Shown here piece by piece: positions 1 through 5,136 of a stretch of DNA of 17,618 nt; position 1 is the first letter of the stretch; each line of letters starts with the position of its first letter. The stretch covers positions 1-17,618 of the forward strand of contig CAYFFP010000008.1 in NCBI GenBank assembly GCA_964342515.1. The letters run 5' to 3'. This DNA is from UBA5004 sp964342515. Lineage in GTDB: Bacteria > Patescibacteriota > Minisyncoccia > Phycocordibacterales > Zambryskibacteraceae. The notes beneath the pieces were generated by a model. That model ran no database searches, was not told the DNA's origin, and saw only the letters and a program-made list of their open reading frames with translations. Position numbers and translations under genes: made by a program.

Positions 1-1421
1 CGCAACTCGTAGAGTTGCAAGAGTATGCCGCCAAAGAAAAACTTGAAATTGTCGCTTCCTTTCAGGAAGCCAAAACCGCAAAAGAACCCGGGCGAATTAA
101 ATTCGCAGAAATGTTGGCAATTCTCGAATCCGGAAAAGCAGACGGGATAATTTCTTGGCACCCCGACCGCCTTGCCCGTAATTCTGTGGACGGCGGAAAA
201 ATTATTCATTTTGTAGATCGCGGCTTGATTAAGTCCCTCAAATTTCCCACTTTTTGGTTTGAACCCACGCCACAGGGTTTGTTCATGTTGAATATCGCTT
301 TCGGGCAAAGTAAATATTTTGTAGATAATTTGCGAGAGAATGTGAAGCGAGGACTAAGGCAAAAAATCAGGAATGGTGTATGGCCCGGCTGGGCTCCGGT
401 GGGCTACACCAATAACCCGAAAACTCGTGGCATAGATATTGACCCCACCAAAGCTCCGAAGGTGATAAAAATGTTTGAACTTTACGCCACCGGAGAACAC
501 ACACTTCATTCTCTCGCAAATTGGTGCAAAAAGAATGGTTTGGTTGGTAATCTTGGCAAGCCGCTCGTTATCGCCAATATCCAAAAGAATCTACAAAATA
601 TTTTCTATCTCGGCCTTATGAAATGGAAGGGGGAAATTTTTGAGGGAAAGCACGAGCCGTTAATCTCAAAGAAACTTTTTGATAAATGCCAAGAAGTGAT
701 GGCGAAGCGGGGAAAAGTACAAGAAGTGAGGAAGCATCATTTTGCTTTTCTTGGCTTACTCAAATGTGCCTCGTGCGGTTGCTCAATTACCGGAGAGCGT
801 CAGAAAGGGCATAACTATTATCGTTGCACCAAGAAAAAAGGTCTTTGCCAAGAAAAGCATTACTTGCGAGAGGAAGCACTAACCGAACAAATCAAAAGTT
901 TTCTTCAAAAAGTTTCTTTGTCGAGCCAAGACACCGAGAAAGTTTTGGCGGAGTTGGATAACGAACAGGATAAAGCGATAGAGAGCGCACAAGCCGAAGT
1001 TTGCGTTTTGAAAGAACAACTGGCGAACGTGGAAATGAAACTTACAAAACTCCTCGATGTCTATTTGGCAGACGCTTTATCCACAGAAGAATACGCAGCC
1101 AAAAAACAAAGTTTGCTTTCTCAAAAAATGTCGTTAAGTGAGAAAATCACCGACTTCGAGACAAAAGGGTTGTCTTGGCTCGAACCGGCTCGTGAGTTCG
1201 TAAAATCCTTAAATCAAGCCGCGAATCTCGTTCAGACAGATAATCTTTCCGAATTGCCAACATTTCTGAAAAACATCGGCTCGAACCATATTTTGCGAAA
1301 CCGCCAATTCGTTTTTGCCCCCAAAATTGAATACAAATTAGTCGCCGAGCGAAGCGAGGCGAACCATTCAAACTTGCAATTTCCTATGTGGTGCTCCCGG
1401 CAGGACTCGAACCCGCAATAA
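1..1421 (+). CDS. Large serine recombinase, 5'-truncated by the window edge
   Basis: Site-specific recombinase of the large serine (resolvase/invertase) family, which integrates or excises mobile DNA. The frame is open to the window edge and reads QLVELQEYAAK at its start, so the N-terminus with the catalytic serine lies outside; the TTG at 15 is not the true start. Visible parts in order: the end of the resolvase domain with the DRLARN motif (about residue 52 counted from 15), a recombinase domain with the GWAPVGY segment, a zinc-ribbon with CASCG and a later YYRC...C cluster (about 252-280), and a long coiled coil (about 315-385). The last residues (MWCSRQDSNPQ) are the antisense reading of the tRNA-Arg 3' half, so the gene end is fused to a tRNA gene. 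Just before that, AERSEAN is encoded by a GC-rich palindrome. Family call is firm; the target site is inferred. Confidence 0.93.
   Translation, partial: QLVELQEYAAKEKLEIVASFQEAKTAKEPGRIKFAEMLAILESGKADGIISWHPDRLARNSVDGGKIIHFVDRGLIKSLKFPTFWFEPTPQGLFMLNIAFGQSKYFVDNLRENVKRGLRQKIRNGVWPGWAPVGYTNNPKTRGIDIDPTKAPKVIKMFELYATGEHTLHSLANWCKKNGLVGNLGKPLVIANIQKNLQNIFYLGLMKWKGEIFEGKHEPLISKKLFDKCQEVMAKRGKVQEVRKHHFAFLGLLKCASCGCSITGERQKGHNYYRCTKKKGLCQEKHYLREEALTEQIKSFLQKVSLSSQDTEKVLAELDNEQDKAIESAQAEVCVLKEQLANVEMKLTKLLDVYLADALSTEEYAAKKQSLLSQKMSLSEKITDFETKGLSWLEPAREFVKSLNQAANLVQTDNLSELPTFLKNIGSNHILRNRQFVFAPKIEYKLVAERSEANHSNLQFPMWCSRQDSNPQ
1342..1362. repeat. GC-rich palindrome inside the recombinase C-terminus
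   Basis: Inverted repeat TCGCC-GA-GC-gaa-GC-GA-GGCGA with a tandem G.A mismatch in the stem. It lies in frame near the end of the recombinase and encodes AERSEA. Its design (GC stem, GA/GA step, short loop) resembles the element at 16084-16118, which suggests members of a dispersed palindrome family. Confidence 0.55.
1389..1421. other. Candidate attachment (att) site: tRNA-Arg 3' half overlapping the recombinase end
   Basis: The recombinase frame ends inside the 3' half of tRNA-Arg, the classic geometry of an element integrated at a tRNA 3' end. Of six tRNAs here only this one has CCA encoded, consistent with the 3' end having been supplied by the incoming element. The exact core cannot be fixed without the other junction. 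Confidence 0.4.
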
Positions 1422-1463
1422 CGCGTCCGAAGCGCGTCGTGATATCCATTTCACCACGGGAGC
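1389..1463 (-). tRNA. tRNA-Arg (anticodon UCG)
   Basis: Full cloverleaf on the minus strand. The acceptor GCTCCCG pairs with CGGGAGC. The D stem is GTGA/TCAC. The anticodon stem ACGCG/CGCGT holds loop CTTCGGA, giving anticodon TCG, which reads CGA codons. The T arm is GC-rich with loop TTCGAGT. Discriminator A is followed by an encoded CCA (1389-1391), unlike the five neighbouring tRNAs. Its 3' half overlaps the end of the serine recombinase gene. Confidence 0.93.
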
Positions 1464-1483
1464 ATCGATTTATTCTACCAGAG

Positions 1484-1554
1484 TGCGGGTAGGGAGAATC
1501 GAACTCCCGTCAATTGATTGGCAACCAATTGTTCTACCACTGAACCATACCCGC
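1484..1554 (-). tRNA. tRNA-Gly (anticodon GCC)
   Basis: Cloverleaf on the minus strand. The acceptor is GCGGGTA/TACCCGC and the D stem GTTC/GAAC. The anticodon stem ATTGG/TCAAT holds loop TTGCCAA (anticodon GCC). The T stem is GGGAG/CTCCC with a normal TTCGATT loop. CCA is not encoded. It lies 20 bases upstream of tRNA-Arg on the same strand, so the two may be cotranscribed. Confidence 0.95.
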
Positions 1555-1583
1555 TCGCCTCGCCGAAGCCTTTGGCGTAGCGT
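1551..1583. repeat. GC-rich imperfect palindrome between the divergent tRNA groups
   Basis: The stretch around CGCCGAAGCCTTTGGCG, followed by TAGCG and preceded by CGCTCGCCT, forms a GC-rich hairpin (CGCC/GGCG or GCC/GGC, with CGCT/AGCG outside). It has no T-tract, so it is unlikely to be a terminator. I read it as another dispersed palindrome at a gene boundary. Confidence 0.4.
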
Positions 1584-1639
1584 GGGCAAGTAAGAAAATG
1601 TTAGCTTAAAGGTGGCTGAAATGCTAGAGTAAGGCTTTA

Positions 1640-1710
1640 CGGAGTGTAGTACAGCGGTAGTATACACGCTTCGGGTGCGTGAGACCCGAGTTCGATTCTC
1701 GGCACTCCGA
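1640..1710 (+). tRNA. tRNA-Pro (anticodon CGG)
   Basis: The acceptor CGGAGTG/CACTCCG begins with C1-G72, typical of bacterial tRNA-Pro. D stem GTAC/GTAT; anticodon stem CACGC/GCGTG with loop TTCGGGT (anticodon CGG); T stem CCGAG/CTCGG with loop TTCGATT. No encoded CCA. First of three tandem proline tRNAs, one base from the next. Confidence 0.95.
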
Positions 1711-1711
1711 A

Positions 1712-1782
1712 CGGGGCGTAGTATAGTGGTAGTATATGTGCTTTGGGAGCATAAGGTTCGAGTTCGATTCTCGGCGCCCCGA
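1712..1782 (+). tRNA. tRNA-Pro (anticodon UGG)
   Basis: Acceptor CGGGGCG/CGCCCCG, D arm nearly identical to its neighbours, anticodon stem TGTGC/GCATA with loop TTTGGGA (anticodon TGG), T loop TTCGATT. The T stem has one T.G wobble. No encoded CCA. Second of three tandem proline tRNAs; 11 bases separate it from the third. Confidence 0.95.
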
Positions 1783-1793
1783 AATAAATCAGC

Positions 1794-1864
1794 CGGGCTG
1801 TAGTATAGCGGTAGTATTTGCCCATGGGGTGGGTAAGGCCCGGGTTCAATTCCCGGCAGCCCGA
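1794..1864 (+). tRNA. tRNA-Pro (anticodon GGG)
   Basis: Acceptor CGGGCTG/CAGCCCG, D stem GTAT/GTAT with a G.T pair, anticodon stem TGCCC/GGGTA with loop ATGGGGT (anticodon GGG), T stem CCGGG/CCCGG with loop TTCAATT. No encoded CCA. Third of the tandem set, two bases before tRNA-Gly. Confidence 0.94.
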
Positions 1865-1866
1865 AA

Positions 1867-1937
1867 GCGGGATTAGTTTAGTGGCAAAACGACAGTTTTC
1901 CAAACTGTAGTCGGGAGTCCGATTCCCCCATCCCGCA
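1867..1937 (+). tRNA. tRNA-Gly (anticodon UCC) with an odd T arm
   Basis: Acceptor GCGGGAT/ATCCCGC, D stem GTTT/AAAC, anticodon stem ACAGT/ACTGT with loop TTTCCAA (anticodon TCC). The T arm departs from the norm: stem GGGAG faces CCCCC (an A.C mismatch), and the loop is TCCGATT, so the near-universal T55 is C. No encoded CCA. The rest folds perfectly, so it is probably functional, but decay or a sequence error is possible. It ends one base before hicA, which runs the opposite way. Confidence 0.88.
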
Positions 1938-1938
1938 C

Positions 1939-2130
1939 TTATTTAGGAGACCAAGGAACACCTAATTGTTTACATATTCCTTTTGCGGTAAATAAGAGGA
2001 GTTTAGATTTTCGTGGCACGGTAGTTTGCGATCCAGTGATAAGATTTTTGTAAATTGAATGTTTTGAGCCTTCGCGCAGAAGAATACATTCATGCCTGAG
2101 TAAGTGTAAAACTAATTTGGCCCTATTCAT
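1939..2130 (-). CDS. hicA: HicA-type mRNA interferase toxin
   Basis: Small basic protein of 63 residues matching the HicA/YcfA double-stranded RNA-binding-fold toxin, which cleaves mRNA when its antitoxin is lost. The key segment REGSKHSIYK carries the catalytic histidine at residue 24, the position known for HicA, followed by TTVPRKSK and the C-terminal helix with KQLGVP. The length is typical. Its ATG overlaps the stop of the upstream antitoxin gene (ATGA), so translation of the pair is probably coupled and the toxin is made only after HicB. The gene is convergent with the tRNA cluster. Codon use looks like its neighbours. Confidence 0.9.
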   Translation of the reverse strand: MNRAKLVLHLLRHECILLREGSKHSIYKNLITGSQTTVPRKSKLLLFTAKGICKQLGVPWSPK

Positions 2131-2351
2131 GCAGCCACCTTGATATTGGAGCGCTCTACTTTCCCGGTAGCATCTTTCATCGACATGATGAAATTTGTCT
2201 CGAGCATAAGAGAGAGGGCGTCCTTAATATTTCGCTCTGCTTCCTTGCGAGTCTTGCCTTCTGAAATGATATTCGGCATTTCTTCAATCCAAGCGGAATA
2301 ACCGCCAGTAACTTTCTTATATATCGCTGTAAAAACTCTAGTTTTCTTCAT
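2127..2351 (-). CDS. hicB: HicB-type antitoxin (short form)
   Basis: A 74-residue HicB-like antitoxin with the degenerate RNase H-like fold: FTAIYKKVTGGYSAWIEEMPN..SEGKTRKEAERNIKDALSLML is the usual beta-hairpin plus helix. HicB binds and inhibits HicA. There is no C-terminal helix-turn-helix or ribbon-helix-helix domain, so autorepression by this short form is uncertain. A perfect TATAAT lies six bases before the ATG, which implies a leaderless transcript. The pair is transcribed antitoxin first, with a four-base overlap into hicA. Confidence 0.88.
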   Translation of the reverse strand: MKKTRVFTAIYKKVTGGYSAWIEEMPNIISEGKTRKEAERNIKDALSLMLETNFIMSMKDATGKVERSNIKVAA

Positions 2352-2357
2352 TTTTTC

Positions 2358-2363
2358 ATTATA
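2358..2363 (-). promoter_or_regulatory. -10 box of hicBA (leaderless configuration)
   Basis: On the minus strand TATAAT is followed by six bases and then the hicB ATG. With transcription starting about seven bases past the box, the mRNA would begin at or next to the start codon. No convincing -35 was seen (TTACTT at 17 bp is weak). Confidence 0.6.
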
Positions 2364-2415
2364 GCACTATGAGTACATAAAAGTAAGACGAACTTTTCAT
2401 CAAAAGAATACACCT

Positions 2416-2796
2416 CTAAATCACAATATTTTCTATAAGCTCTACTTTGGCTTTGCGGGTGGACATGTCCATGCGGACGGTGATGAGGTCTAACTGCCAG
2501 TCGCAATTAAGTTTCTTGTGTAACAAATAAGTCTGGATGATTCTTCCCAACCTCTTGAGCTTCCACGGATGCATATTCTCTTCCGGTCTATAATTACCCA
2601 TAGGTTTAACCTCTGTGGTTGCATGTGTAACACTTTTTACCTCTATAAATCGTATTACCCCGTCCTTTTTAGCCACAATATCCAGTTCGCCCCACTTCCG
2701 CAGATAATTCCTCTCAATAATCTCAAACCCATGTTTCTCAAGAAACATACAGGCAATATTTTCCCCTATATTTCCTATTTCTCTCTTGAGTTTCAT
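2416..2796 (-). CDS. YraN/UPF0102 family nuclease-fold protein
   Basis: A 126-residue protein of the YraN (UPF0102) family. It has an Endonuclease/Holliday-junction-resolvase-like fold and is found in most bacteria, with its function still unsettled. The family signature is clear: GNIGENIACMFLEKHGFEIIERNYLRKWGELDIVAKKDGVIRFIEVK is an E...GE(L)D...EVK nuclease-like active site in the first 55 residues, then the KLKRLGRIIQTYL helix. The length is normal. The start was chosen at the ATG giving MKLKREIGNIGE, which matches the family N-terminus. A palindrome (2820-2835) lies just upstream. Confidence 0.92.
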   Translation of the reverse strand: MKLKREIGNIGENIACMFLEKHGFEIIERNYLRKWGELDIVAKKDGVIRFIEVKSVTHATTEVKPMGNYRPEENMHPWKLKRLGRIIQTYLLHKKLNCDWQLDLITVRMDMSTRKAKVELIENIVI

Positions 2797-2819
2797 ATGA
2801 AACTTCTAAGGACATTTAG

Positions 2820-2835
2820 TCCCGCTATAGCGGGA
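2820..2835. repeat. Perfect 16-base palindrome
   Basis: TCCCGCTATAGCGGGA is fully self-complementary. It lies 24 bases upstream of the yraN-like start codon, so it may fold in that gene's leader or be an operator. Equally it may be one more dispersed palindrome. Confidence 0.6.
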
Positions 2836-2892
2836 TGTCTCTTAATGATATGTCTTTTATGCACATACTCCACAAAGTTATCCCCACTTTGT

Positions 2893-2934
2893 AAATAAAA
2901 ACCACCTGCAAGAGGGTCTTACAGGCAGTTTTGC
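2893..2934 (-). terminator. Rho-independent terminator
   Basis: On the minus strand CCTGTAAGA-CCC-TCTTGCAGG forms a nine-pair stem with a three-base loop. AAAACTG on the left and TGGTTTT on the right extend the pairing, and TTTTTATTT follows. It ends either a small RNA upstream or a long 3' tail of the exonuclease III message. No minus-strand protein gene lies closer than 3225. Confidence 0.8.
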
Positions 2935-3145
2935 GAAGGAAGAGCATCCCAGTAACAGGGTAGGGACTTGGAATCCACGAGACCAAAAATAAATAATAAG
3001 CGAGGATCCGTGATTCTGTCCGCAAGCTCCCTTGAACCAGAAAACTCTTCCGGTTCATATAACGGAAATCTTCCGTGTACTAAAGCCAGATTTTACATCC
3101 AGCCAGAGGACCGGAAGTATTTTTGGCGCCTGAATCCATCCTAAC
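2893..3145 (-). ncRNA. Candidate structured small RNA, unidentified
   Basis: A possible promoter (TTTAAC, 17 bp, TATAAG at about 3149-3177 on the minus strand) is followed by about 250 bases with stable hairpins. These include ACGGAA/TTCCGT; GAACCGGAA/TTCTGGTTC (about 3035-3060); AAGGGAGC closing on GCTCTTCCTT around a GGAT..ATCC-rich interior; and finally the terminator. There is no coding signal. I compared it by eye with RNase P RNA, tmRNA, 4.5S RNA and 6S RNA. None of the diagnostic cores of the first three is present, and 6S could not be tested without folding. The 5' end is a guess. Confidence 0.35.
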
Positions 3146-3190
3146 TTATAAAGGACATTACGCCAAGGTTAAACTGTGGATAACCCCGTA

Positions 3191-3222
3191 AAGCGCCTCG
3201 CGCCAAGGGGCGAGGAGGCGAG
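3191..3222. repeat. GC-rich imperfect palindrome downstream of exonuclease III
   Basis: The stretch GCGCCTCGCGCC AAGG GGCGAGGAGGCG is an imperfect inverted repeat immediately beyond the exonuclease stop codon. There is no T-tract on either side, so it is not a standard terminator. It resembles the other boundary palindromes in the window. Confidence 0.45.
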
Positions 3223-3224
3223 CT

Positions 3225-4010
3225 CTAAAGGACAAGTTCTAAAGGACAATGGTCTGAACCATAAATATCGCTAAGAATTTCAATATTTTTTACCTTTCTG
3301 GCCATTTCTCGAGAGGAGAAGAAGTAATCTATTCTCCAACCCACATTTCTCTCTCTGGCAAAGCTTTTCATGTCCCAATACGTATAAGCTTCCGCCTTGT
3401 CAGGGTAAAAGTGGCGGAAGAGGTCTACCCAGTTTACCCCGCCTTTGGCGGGGCGAGTAACTTTATCCACCCAAGCGCGTTCTATGGGGAGGAAGCCGAT
3501 GTGAGTCTCATTCTCTCTGGGTCTGGCAAGGTCGATTGGCTTATGGGCGACATTCAAGTCGCCGCAGAAGATGATATTTTTATGTTTCTTGTGTAACTTA
3601 TTTATGAAATCTAGAAAGTGGTCAAAGAAGTCCAGCTTGTAGCGAAGACGCTCTGGAGCCCCGCCTCCGTTGGGGAAATAGGCGTTTATCAGTATAAAGT
3701 CTTTATATTCTGCCATTATAAGCCGGCCTTCTTGGTCCATATCCTTTATCCCTATATCACGTGAAACATTTAGTGGCTTTTCCTTAGAATATATGGCTAC
3801 ACCGCTGTAGCCCTTTTTTTGGTTGGGGAAGTGGAAGTAAGTATGGTAACCCTCTGGAGCGGTTAGCTCTGGGGGGAGCTGGTCTGGGGTAGATTTGGTC
3901 TCCTGCAGGCAGAGAATATCAGGTTTCATATGGAACACTTCCGCCAAATTGCCCTTCTTATGCACCGCCCGCAGGCCATTGACGTTCCAAGAGATGATAC
4001 TTTTTTGCAT
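3225..4010 (-). CDS. xth: Exodeoxyribonuclease III (AP endonuclease)
   Basis: A 261-residue member of the Mg-dependent ExoIII/APE1 family, which cuts DNA at abasic sites and removes 3' blocks in base excision repair. All signature motifs are present: SWNVNGLRA (N-terminal Asn), LCLQETK (metal-binding Glu), GYSGVAIYSK, LINAYFPNG (catalytic Tyr region), FCGDLNVAH (Asp/Asn pair), RIDYFFSS and C-terminal SDHCPLEL (catalytic Asp-His). The length is normal. Residues RPAKGG, just before NWVDLFRHF, are encoded by a GC hairpin that looks like an in-frame insertion. The last codons contain a 12-base direct repeat (TCTAAAGGACAA twice, 3224-3249), so the C-terminus may have been altered slightly. TATAAT six bases before the ATG implies a leaderless message. 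Confidence 0.96.
   Translation of the reverse strand: MQKSIISWNVNGLRAVHKKGNLAEVFHMKPDILCLQETKSTPDQLPPELTAPEGYHTYFHFPNQKKGYSGVAIYSKEKPLNVSRDIGIKDMDQEGRLIMAEYKDFILINAYFPNGGGAPERLRYKLDFFDHFLDFINKLHKKHKNIIFCGDLNVAHKPIDLARPRENETHIGFLPIERAWVDKVTRPAKGGVNWVDLFRHFYPDKAEAYTYWDMKSFARERNVGWRIDYFFSSREMARKVKNIEILSDIYGSDHCPLELVL
3437..3453. repeat. GC hairpin inserted in frame in exonuclease III
   Basis: CCCCGCC-TTT-GGCGGGG is a perfect seven-pair hairpin inside the exonuclease gene, encoding the core of RPAKGG in a surface-type segment between RAWVDK and NWVDLFRHF. From memory of the family this linker is normally shorter. Likely a dispersed palindromic element tolerated in frame. Confidence 0.5.
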
Positions 4011-4033
4011 TTGCCTATTATATATGGTACAAT
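4005..4033 (+). promoter_or_regulatory. Sigma70-like promoter for the lipoprotein gene
   Basis: TTGCAT, 17-base spacer, TACAAT. This would give a leader of roughly 85 bases containing a GC-rich palindrome (4081-4111) before the Shine-Dalgarno sequence. It overlaps the exonuclease III start and -10 box on the other strand. Confidence 0.5.
4017..4022 (-). promoter_or_regulatory. -10 box of exonuclease III (leaderless configuration)
   Basis: On the minus strand TATAAT is followed by six bases (AGGCAA) and the ATG, the same spacing as hicB. It overlaps the spacer of a plus-strand promoter for the lipoprotein gene, so the two divergent promoters share the same DNA. Confidence 0.6.
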
Positions 4034-4080
4034 AGCTTTAGAATAGCGTTCTTTCTGTTCCTCACATACTTTTCTGAAAG

Positions 4081-4111
4081 GTCGCCTTCGCTCTCGCGAG
4101 CTTCGGCGGAC
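4081..4111. repeat. GC-rich palindrome in the lipoprotein leader
   Basis: GTCGCC at the left end and GGCGGAC at the right end enclose a second palindrome, CTCGCGAG, flanked by G/C, so the leader can fold into a stable hairpin. It ends two bases before the ribosome binding site and may stabilise the mRNA or gate translation. Confidence 0.45.
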
Positions 4112-4112
4112 C

Positions 4113-4120
4113 AAAGGAGG
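4113..4120 (+). promoter_or_regulatory. Strong Shine-Dalgarno sequence
   Basis: AAAGGAGG, five bases from the ATG at 4126, fixes the start. It is by far the best ribosome binding site in the window, where most genes have none. Confidence 0.85.
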
Positions 4121-4125
4121 ATGTC

Positions 4126-5001
4126 ATGCGCAAAGTTCGCTTCGGTTTTATCGTCGCGATGCTGGCGCTGGTATTCTCCAGCGCCTGTGGGGGGACGACT
4201 TCTCCCACCAGTCCGAGTCCGGTCGAGCCGGGCCCGAACCCGGGGCCAGCTCCATTGCCCACGCCAGCGATGCAACCTGGCGTGCACTATGGAAGTGATA
4301 TTACGGCTTCCGACCGAGGAGACATAGATCTTGCTTTCTCGTTGTCGGAAGGCTTCTGGGGCGGAAGCTCGATTTCGGTATTTGCCTATTCGACGATTGA
4401 CAGCGTTCTCGCCGCCTATGTCGAAGCATGTAGATGTTCGCCTCCACTCGATTCGCGTCGGTCACTTGAGTCTGGGTTCGAGGCGACAGCGCCAAACGTC
4501 CTGATGGTCTGGGTCGCAAATGCGTTTCATGCCTTCAACCCCGAGACTCGGATTGGGGCGCTGATTCACACGATGCATCACGCGATGCAGAGAGGATTCA
4601 CCAACGGATTTATCGGACCGGTCTGGATGATTGAAGGCGGAGCCGAGTATGCCACCGTTCACGGTGTCCGAAGCATTGAGGCGCATCATCAATTCCTCCG
4701 TGACGAAGCGCGGAGTCTCAACTTCACGCTCGCTGAGCTCGAAACCTACGGCAGCAATGATGGGTTCACTCACCCCTTCGGAAGGGCACCTTACTGTTTG
4801 GGGCACTTCGCAACGGACCTGCTCGTGAGTCGCAGAGGAAGGTCCGCAATCCTTGAGTATTGGCGGACACTGGGTTCCAACTTAGCTCGCGGCATCAATT
4901 CAGATGCGGCTTGGCGAGCAGCGTTCCAGTCAGTGTTTGGCATTTCGGTAGTTGATTTCTATGCAGACTTTGAAGCTTACCGCTCCCGTGGCTTTCAATG
5001 A
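4126..5001 (+). CDS. Lipoprotein with degenerate gluzincin-type metallopeptidase site
   Basis: A 291-residue secreted lipoprotein. It has a positive N-terminus, a hydrophobic stretch, the lipobox-like SSAC with Cys21, then a Ser/Thr/Pro-rich linker to about residue 50. The globular part carries ALIHTMHHAMQ (148-152) followed by PVWMIEGGAEY (E170). The layout copies the HExxH...WxxEGxAEY pattern of peptidase MA-like gluzincins, but the catalytic Glu of HExxH is Thr, so proteolysis is doubtful while zinc binding is possible. It has its own promoter, a strong ribosome site AAAGGAGG five bases before the ATG, and its own terminator. Codons are clearly more G/C-ended than in neighbouring genes. 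The CGGTTSPTSPSP linker reminds me of Acidobacteria-type lipoproteins, so acquisition by transfer is plausible. The exact family is unassigned. Confidence 0.8.
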   Translation: MRKVRFGFIVAMLALVFSSACGGTTSPTSPSPVEPGPNPGPAPLPTPAMQPGVHYGSDITASDRGDIDLAFSLSEGFWGGSSISVFAYSTIDSVLAAYVEACRCSPPLDSRRSLESGFEATAPNVLMVWVANAFHAFNPETRIGALIHTMHHAMQRGFTNGFIGPVWMIEGGAEYATVHGVRSIEAHHQFLRDEARSLNFTLAELETYGSNDGFTHPFGRAPYCLGHFATDLLVSRRGRSAILEYWRTLGSNLARGINSDAAWRAAFQSVFGISVVDFYADFEAYRSRGFQ

Positions 5002-5061
5002 CGATCGCACATGGCGTGAGATTCTCACGGAAGGTGGCCCTGAGTCGGGTACCAGTATGAG

Positions 5062-5089
5062 CCGGCCTCCTTGTGAGGCCGGTTTTTTT
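5062..5089 (+). terminator. Rho-independent terminator of the lipoprotein gene
   Basis: CCGGCCTC-cttgt-GAGGCCGG, an eight-pair GC stem (one more pair possible), followed by seven T. It isolates the lipoprotein gene from the downstream plus-strand genes. Confidence 0.92.
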
Positions 5090-5102
5090 GTGGATAAGAA
5101 GT

Positions 5103-5130
5103 TTGCGAAGATTTCTTTTTGCTTTACACT
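5103..5130 (+). promoter_or_regulatory. Promoter of the 5137 gene pair (leaderless configuration)
   Basis: TTGCGA, 16-base spacer, TACACT, then six bases (TTAAGC) to the ATG at 5137. It starts just after the preceding terminator and is probably the only promoter for the two genes 5137-7293. Confidence 0.5.
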
Positions 5131-5136
5131 TTAAGC

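Larger units (their letters stand above)
2797..3224. other. 428-base stretch without a credible protein gene
   Basis: No open frame here has a recognisable product. The 77-codon frame at 2825-3058 runs straight through a terminator and is rejected. The stretch holds a 16-base palindrome, an inverted repeat ACAAAGT/ACTTTGT (2874-2894), a strong minus-strand terminator, several stable hairpins and a GC-rich palindrome next to exonuclease III. A structured RNA is the best explanation. Confidence 0.5.

Noticed and set aside
1470..1903. Two reading frames (65 and 88 codons) across the tRNA cluster
   Set aside because: They are translations of tRNA genes and their complements (for example GCRELNPG) and not proteins.
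2825..3058. 77-codon frame on the minus strand
   Set aside because: It runs through the nine-pair terminator and has no recognisable domain, ribosome site or composition of a real gene.
4121..4828. Overlapping frames on both strands of the lipoprotein gene
   Set aside because: Shadows caused by its high GC content. Only the 291-residue frame has a signal peptide, ribosome site and terminator.
3175..5097. Two perfect DnaA-box-like sites TGTGGATAA (3175-3183, 5089-5097) plus near matches at 2878-2886 and 7302-7310, considered as a replication origin
   Set aside because: They are scattered over kilobases, with no tight cluster, no AT-rich unwinding region and no dnaA or dnaN nearby. More than chance might predict, but not enough to call an origin.
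5119..5136. Upstream TTG start for the 5137 gene
   Set aside because: It would overlap the predicted -10 box and adds MLYTLS before a normal N-terminus. The ATG at 5137 fits the leaderless pattern.
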